64,000 nucleotides of DNA from Phaeodactylibacter xiamenensis (lineage in GTDB: Bacteria > Bacteroidota > Bacteroidia > Chitinophagales > Saprospiraceae). The stretch lies in contig NZ_JPOS01000083.1 in NCBI RefSeq assembly GCF_000759025.1, positions 248,001 to 312,000 of the forward strand, given 5' to 3'. Position numbers and translations under genes: made by a program. The notes beneath the pieces were generated by a model. That model was not told where the DNA came from, made no database searches, and was given only the letters and a program-made list of their open reading frames with translations. Of the stretch, positions 61,148-64,000 are shown in pieces (position 1 is the first letter of the stretch; the number at the start of each line of letters is the position of its first letter).

Positions 61148-62050
61148 TTAATGCAAGCGATCGTCAGTATAATTTTTCATTTTGTTGGCGGCATCTTCGA
61201 TTTGCCGTATGTAAACATCGGGAGTTTGATCAAAATAGACTGCACCTAACCTTCTCATCCCCAAGCCAAAAGAAAAGTCGTTTAGCAACTTTTCTTGGTC
61301 TTCTTTGACTAATGAAGTTATTGTTTTTTCCATTTTATCTCTGATGGCTTTGGTAGTCTTCCATTCTAGTGCCGTAAGGTTAGTCTTACCTAATAGCTCA
61401 ATTAAAGTAATTGTATCAAATAGGATTGCTGCTGTTGGGGGGATCTTCTCCCTAAATGACGAGTAAAATAAAGCCTCGTAAAGTTCAGTGCCACGGTAAT
61501 AGTACCAAGGAGCTGCATCGTCATCGACTTGTACTCCAAAATTTTTTAAGCCGAACACATTAGGGTTGTATTGGTATTTTCTAAAGTGAAGATCAGAGCC
61601 TTTCAATATGGAATTAAGAGTTTCAAACAACCCCGAATGTATCGACCTGGTCATATTAAACAGAACGTACTTGAGTGATTTGAGATCAAATCCGTCAACA
61701 TTATGATACAGCCTTAATGTCTCTTTGACGGGTAAGTAAAAAGAATGGTAAAACGCCTTTGCCAATATCGCCATTTCGTCTGTGTGAAGAGTAATTCTTG
61801 ACAGATGAGAGCCAGCAATCTCTTTGTCCATATAATCTAAAAAAGACTCGAATGCCAGCTCCGGTAGATATAAATTGTTGTTAGAAATTTGCTCTTGAAC
61901 TACTGGTAGCTGTACATTCTTTCTATCAAAGTTTACCTGGGCATACACTGGGTATCTTTTATGGCCATCTTGCTCATACCCCTTCAACCTTTTATTAAGG
62001 AAAAATCTAATGCTGAATGGTATCCCGTAAATTGTAGTTCTTCCCGACAT
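61148..62050 (-). CDS. 300-aa protein with Arm-DNA-binding-like N-terminus
   Basis: Next to the tRNA junction. The first 45 residues (GIPFSIRFFLNKRLKGYEQDGHKRYPVYAQVNFDRKNVQLPV) resemble the N-terminal Arm-type domain of Bacteroidota integrases, but no tyrosine recombinase catalytic residues follow. The rest is helical with a conserved-looking ALFYSSFREKIPPTAAILFD. Distinctly AT-rich, unlike the host. Perhaps an integration accessory protein or a cargo (defence) gene; unknown. Confidence 0.55.
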   Translation of the reverse strand: MSGRTTIYGIPFSIRFFLNKRLKGYEQDGHKRYPVYAQVNFDRKNVQLPVVQEQISNNNLYLPELAFESFLDYMDKEIAGSHLSRITLHTDEMAILAKAFYHSFYLPVKETLRLYHNVDGFDLKSLKYVLFNMTRSIHSGLFETLNSILKGSDLHFRKYQYNPNVFGLKNFGVQVDDDAAPWYYYRGTELYEALFYSSFREKIPPTAAILFDTITLIELLGKTNLTALEWKTTKAIRDKMEKTITSLVKEDQEKLLNDFSFGLGMRRLGAVYFDQTPDVYIRQIEDAANKMKNYTDDRLH

Positions 62051-62170
62051 TGATCACAGATTTTACCCGTCTAAAAATATGAGACGAAGTTGAGACTATT
62101 TGAGGGCATGAAAAGGCGCTTAAAGTCAAGTTAAAGCACTTTAGCAGCTAACCCAAGGCCCTTACGAATA

Positions 62171-62197
62171 AAGCCCCAAGACTAAATCTTGAGGCTT
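62171..62197. terminator. Hairpin after tRNA-Arg on the element side
   Basis: Stem AAGCCCCAAGA / TCTTGAGGCTT with one mismatch. On the minus strand it lies 39 bp after the tRNA and is followed by TATTC; on the plus strand by TTTTC. It likely replaces the original tRNA terminator, now at 50062. Confidence 0.6.
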
Positions 62198-62230
62198 TTC
62201 AATGCTTTCAGCCGATTCCGGCGAATCTTG

Positions 62231-62247
62231 CCTAGTAGCTCCACCAG
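62231..62247. repeat. Right attachment site within the tRNA-Arg 3' end
   Basis: CCTAGTAGCTCCACCAG, 17 bp, one mismatch with 50110-50126. It overlaps the acceptor stem and discriminator of the tRNA, and the intact tRNA remains on this side. Confidence 0.8.
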
Positions 62248-62307
62248 GACTCGAACCTGGATCTTAGGTTCCGGAAACCTACATACTATCCCTTGTACTA
62301 TGGAGCC
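62236..62307 (-). tRNA. tRNA-Arg (anticodon CCG)
   Basis: 72 nt without encoded CCA. Acceptor GGCTCCA / TGGAGCT (one G-U pair), D arm GTAC / GTAT, anticodon stem TAGGT / ACCTA with loop TTCCGGA (anticodon CCG), T arm CCAGG-TTCGAGT-CCTGG, discriminator A. It reads CGG codons and is the integration target of the element. Confidence 0.95.
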
Positions 62308-62345
62308 AACCTTGATTTTTAAGTCGCTTCCTTTCGGAGCGGCTG

Positions 62346-62377
62346 CAAATATAAGAAAGCAGTTTACAAAACACAAA
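62346..62377 (-). promoter_or_regulatory. Promoter of tRNA-Arg
   Basis: On the minus strand TTTG (62377-62374), 20 bases, TATATTTG (62353-62346): a full Bacteroidota consensus, about 38 bases upstream of the tRNA 5' end. Confidence 0.65.
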
Positions 62378-62447
62378 CTCTATCTTTAAAATTCCCCACA
62401 GCATAACATTTTTGTGCTGGTGCGTTTTTATAGGTAAAAATACCTGT

Positions 62448-63137
62448 ATGAGAACCCTGCTTTTGATCGGCTTTTTGGCCTTTGTTGTTCAACTAAACGC
62501 TCAGTTGGGGCTTTACGGCAGCGCCCGGTTCAATGACGCGCCGGACTGGGCCTACCCGGCTTCTGTTGCCGGGCAGACTAACCCGCTTGGCAATGGCTGG
62601 GCTGTAGGCGTCGACTATTGGATCCCGCTGGGGCAGACCCGCATCGATTTGCTGCCGGAGCTCAACTTCGGTCATTCAGCGCAAACGATTGATATTGTTG
62701 GCGATCCGCATGAGTTTACTCAAAATGCCTTTAGCTTGTTCCTGAATACCAACTTTTACGTGTTGGACCTGGAGGGGGACTGCGACTGCCCCACTTTCTC
62801 CAAATCAGGCGATTTCTTTCAAAAAGGCTTCTTCCTGCAGGTCTCTCCAGGGGTTTCCTACTTTCAGCACACCATCCAAACCCGGGAATCTGCTGCGGTC
62901 GATATTGAAGAAGATACTTTTGCTTTCAGTATCGGAGCAGGGGCAGGTCTTGATATCGGATTATCAGATATCCTTACCCTCACTCCGATGGCCGGCTTTC
63001 GGTATTATTTGCCCTCCGAATGGGCCGGATTAAGAACTGTTTTTCCTTCACCAGAAGGGGTCCCTTTTAGAACTGAAAGCAGTATTCAACAGTTTTGGGC
63101 CGGGCTACGGCTGGGCATCCGCTTCGATCAGCGGTAG
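62448..63137 (+). CDS. Outer-membrane beta-barrel-like protein
   Basis: 229 aa from the ATG at 62448, which gives a signal peptide (LLLIGFLAFVVQLNAQ). The body alternates polar and aromatic strands (SARFNDAPDWAYPASVAGQ, FRYYLPSEWAGL) ending GLRLGIRFDQR, like an OmpW/PorT-type barrel. Cys pair in GDCDCPTF. No function known. Its 3' end overlaps the convergent gene by 33 bp. Confidence 0.7.
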   Translation: MRTLLLIGFLAFVVQLNAQLGLYGSARFNDAPDWAYPASVAGQTNPLGNGWAVGVDYWIPLGQTRIDLLPELNFGHSAQTIDIVGDPHEFTQNAFSLFLNTNFYVLDLEGDCDCPTFSKSGDFFQKGFFLQVSPGVSYFQHTIQTRESAAVDIEEDTFAFSIGAGAGLDIGLSDILTLTPMAGFRYYLPSEWAGLRTVFPSPEGVPFRTESSIQQFWAGLRLGIRFDQR

Positions 63138-63995
63138 CTTTCGGCGCTTGGCTTTTTGGTGGAATAAGGGCGTTCGCTCAGAGGCAATATAAACGGTATT
63201 TGGCCCCGTGAAGTCTACCGCCTCATACTGCGTGGGCATCAGGCAACGGGCGCCCCGTTTGCGTTGCATCTGCCCGCTTAGGAAGTCTGTCCCTTCAAAA
63301 TCCCGGAAGAGGAATAAATCGGCGGGGGTGAGTGGGAAAAAGCCCAGGAACATTTTAAAACGGTAGGCTAAAAGAACTACCGTTTGCCCGTCTTCACTTA
63401 TAGCTGCCGCTGTTACTATGCGTTTAGGCAGTTCCAGCTGCCCCCGGAGCTGAGCCGTATAGGTGCCAGGTTTTGCGGGCAGGCTGTAATGTTTGGTGAT
63501 AAAGCTCTGCTCAGATTTGTCTTTAGAGAACAAGTGCAGGCTGTCCTGATAATAAAAAAAGCCTTCCATATCGAACTGCCACTCTGCTTTAGGCGGCGGG
63601 AAAGCTCCCTGATCCGGATACGCAAACCGGATGCTGTCCAACTGCCCCTCTTTTGACAAAATGTAGATGCATAAATCCTGTCGCCGGTTCGCATTATTGC
63701 CAAAATCACCAATGAAGATACGCCCGTCCGGTGCCGCAGTGAGGTCTTCCCAGTCCCGGTTAAGGCTGCCGGGCACAGCGTAGGTTTCCAACAGCGCCCC
63801 TCCCCCATCGGTCCGGTACAACTCCGGGGCATTCCCACTGTCATTGAGCCACCAAAGGCTGTCAGCACCAGCAAGGTAGGCACCAGATGCTTCGGTAATT
63901 CCTTTTGGTAGTTTAAATTTTTTATTGCTCAGAAAATTCTGGCTGAGTAAAATTGAACTATAAAACAGTAATATTGCAATTGAAATTATCCGCAT
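63105..63995 (-). CDS. Secreted beta-propeller-like protein
   Basis: 296 aa with a signal peptide (IAILLFYSSILLSQ). Propeller-like strands with LWWLNDSGNAPELYRTD, DWEDLTAAPDGRIFIGDFGNN and MEGFFYYQDSLHLFSKDKS. The GDFGNN and DMEGF blocks recall secreted esterase-like phytase-type propellers, but the assignment is not firm. The ATG lies 5 bp before the window end, so the upstream region is not visible. Confidence 0.65.
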   Translation of the reverse strand: MRIISIAILLFYSSILLSQNFLSNKKFKLPKGITEASGAYLAGADSLWWLNDSGNAPELYRTDGGGALLETYAVPGSLNRDWEDLTAAPDGRIFIGDFGNNANRRQDLCIYILSKEGQLDSIRFAYPDQGAFPPPKAEWQFDMEGFFYYQDSLHLFSKDKSEQSFITKHYSLPAKPGTYTAQLRGQLELPKRIVTAAAISEDGQTVVLLAYRFKMFLGFFPLTPADLFLFRDFEGTDFLSGQMQRKRGARCLMPTQYEAVDFTGPNTVYIASERTPLFHQKAKRRKLPLIEADAQP

Positions 63996-64000
63996 AAGAT

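Larger units (their letters stand above)
50110..62247. mobile_element. 12.1-kb integrated element (prophage- or satellite-like) at tRNA-Arg
   Basis: Bounded by the 17-bp direct repeats. All coding genes are on the minus strand and tightly packed, with ATGA and TAATG overlaps. Content in transcription order: unknown Arm-like protein, excisionase-like HTH, small protein, replication-like winged-helix protein, small basic protein, coiled-coil membrane protein, several unknowns, DUF1874 protein, integrase, Zn-ribbon protein, ribbon-helix-helix-like protein, then a block of small membrane proteins and an LRAT-like enzyme. No relaxase, terminase, portal, capsid or Zot-like ATPase could be recognised. 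Confidence 0.8.

Noticed and set aside
50110-62247. Filamentous phage (Inoviridae) with Zot-like pI
   Set aside because: Small coat-like proteins and a hairpin region fit, but no Walker-motif Zot protein and no secretin could be recognised, so the family is not assigned.
50110-62247. Conjugative or mobilisable element
   Set aside because: No relaxase, coupling protein or Tra genes are visible.

Overview
The window is chromosomal DNA of a Bacteroidota bacterium, most likely of the Saprospiria (Lewinella-like). The basis is: secreted proteins with type IX secretion C-terminal sorting domains, many short lipoprotein signal peptides, the futalosine menaquinone gene mqnA, Bacteroidota-type promoter boxes (TTTG...TAnnTTTG), GH29 fucosidase, propeller and TPR-histidine kinase families, and Bacteroidota-style short palindromic repeats. 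The genus is inference. No rRNA or CRISPR array was seen.

Layout. 1-8.4 kb: housekeeping genes (partial histidine phosphatase, mqnA, msrA, split pntAA-pntAB-pntB, ankyrin protein, envelope proteins, SPFH protein), with four copies of a composite palindromic repeat at 5.4-6.0 kb. 8.5-15.2 kb: two type IX-secreted proteins with almost identical 3' ends, separated by an IS1182-family insertion sequence. 15.7-31.3 kb: metalloprotease, decayed metallo-beta-lactamase-fold locus, a membrane-bound one-component regulator divergent from a beta-propeller lipoprotein, an effector-associated-domain/TPR gene pair, and a fucosidase. 31.6-39.9 kb: sensor kinase divergent from an RND (MMPL) exporter, LolA-like protein, outer-membrane barrel, hydrolase and LuxR-type response regulator, probably one regulated envelope or lipid export system. 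40-50 kb: unknown protein, a bacterial PPR-like protein, pyruvate phosphate dikinase, oxidoreductase, PHP-domain lipoprotein, two hydrolases and a DinB protein.

50.1-62.2 kb is a 12.1-kb integrated element inserted at the 3' end of tRNA-Arg(CCG). A 17-bp near-perfect direct repeat (50110-50126 and 62231-62247) bounds it, and all its genes lie on the minus strand. It encodes a tyrosine recombinase, a winged-helix replication-like protein preceded by a hairpin-rich intergenic region, an excisionase-like protein, and a run of small single-membrane-span proteins ending with a membrane-anchored LRAT/NlpC-P60-like enzyme. It also encodes a DUF1874 (AcrIII-1/Crn2 ring nuclease family) protein whose catalytic His47 position is Tyr. 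I see no packaging or assembly ATPase, no recognisable capsid protein and no relaxase. It is best described as an undescribed small prophage, virus-like or satellite element. A plus-strand small RNA upstream of the replication-like gene appears able to pair with that gene's translation start region.

After the tRNA the window ends with two convergent envelope genes.
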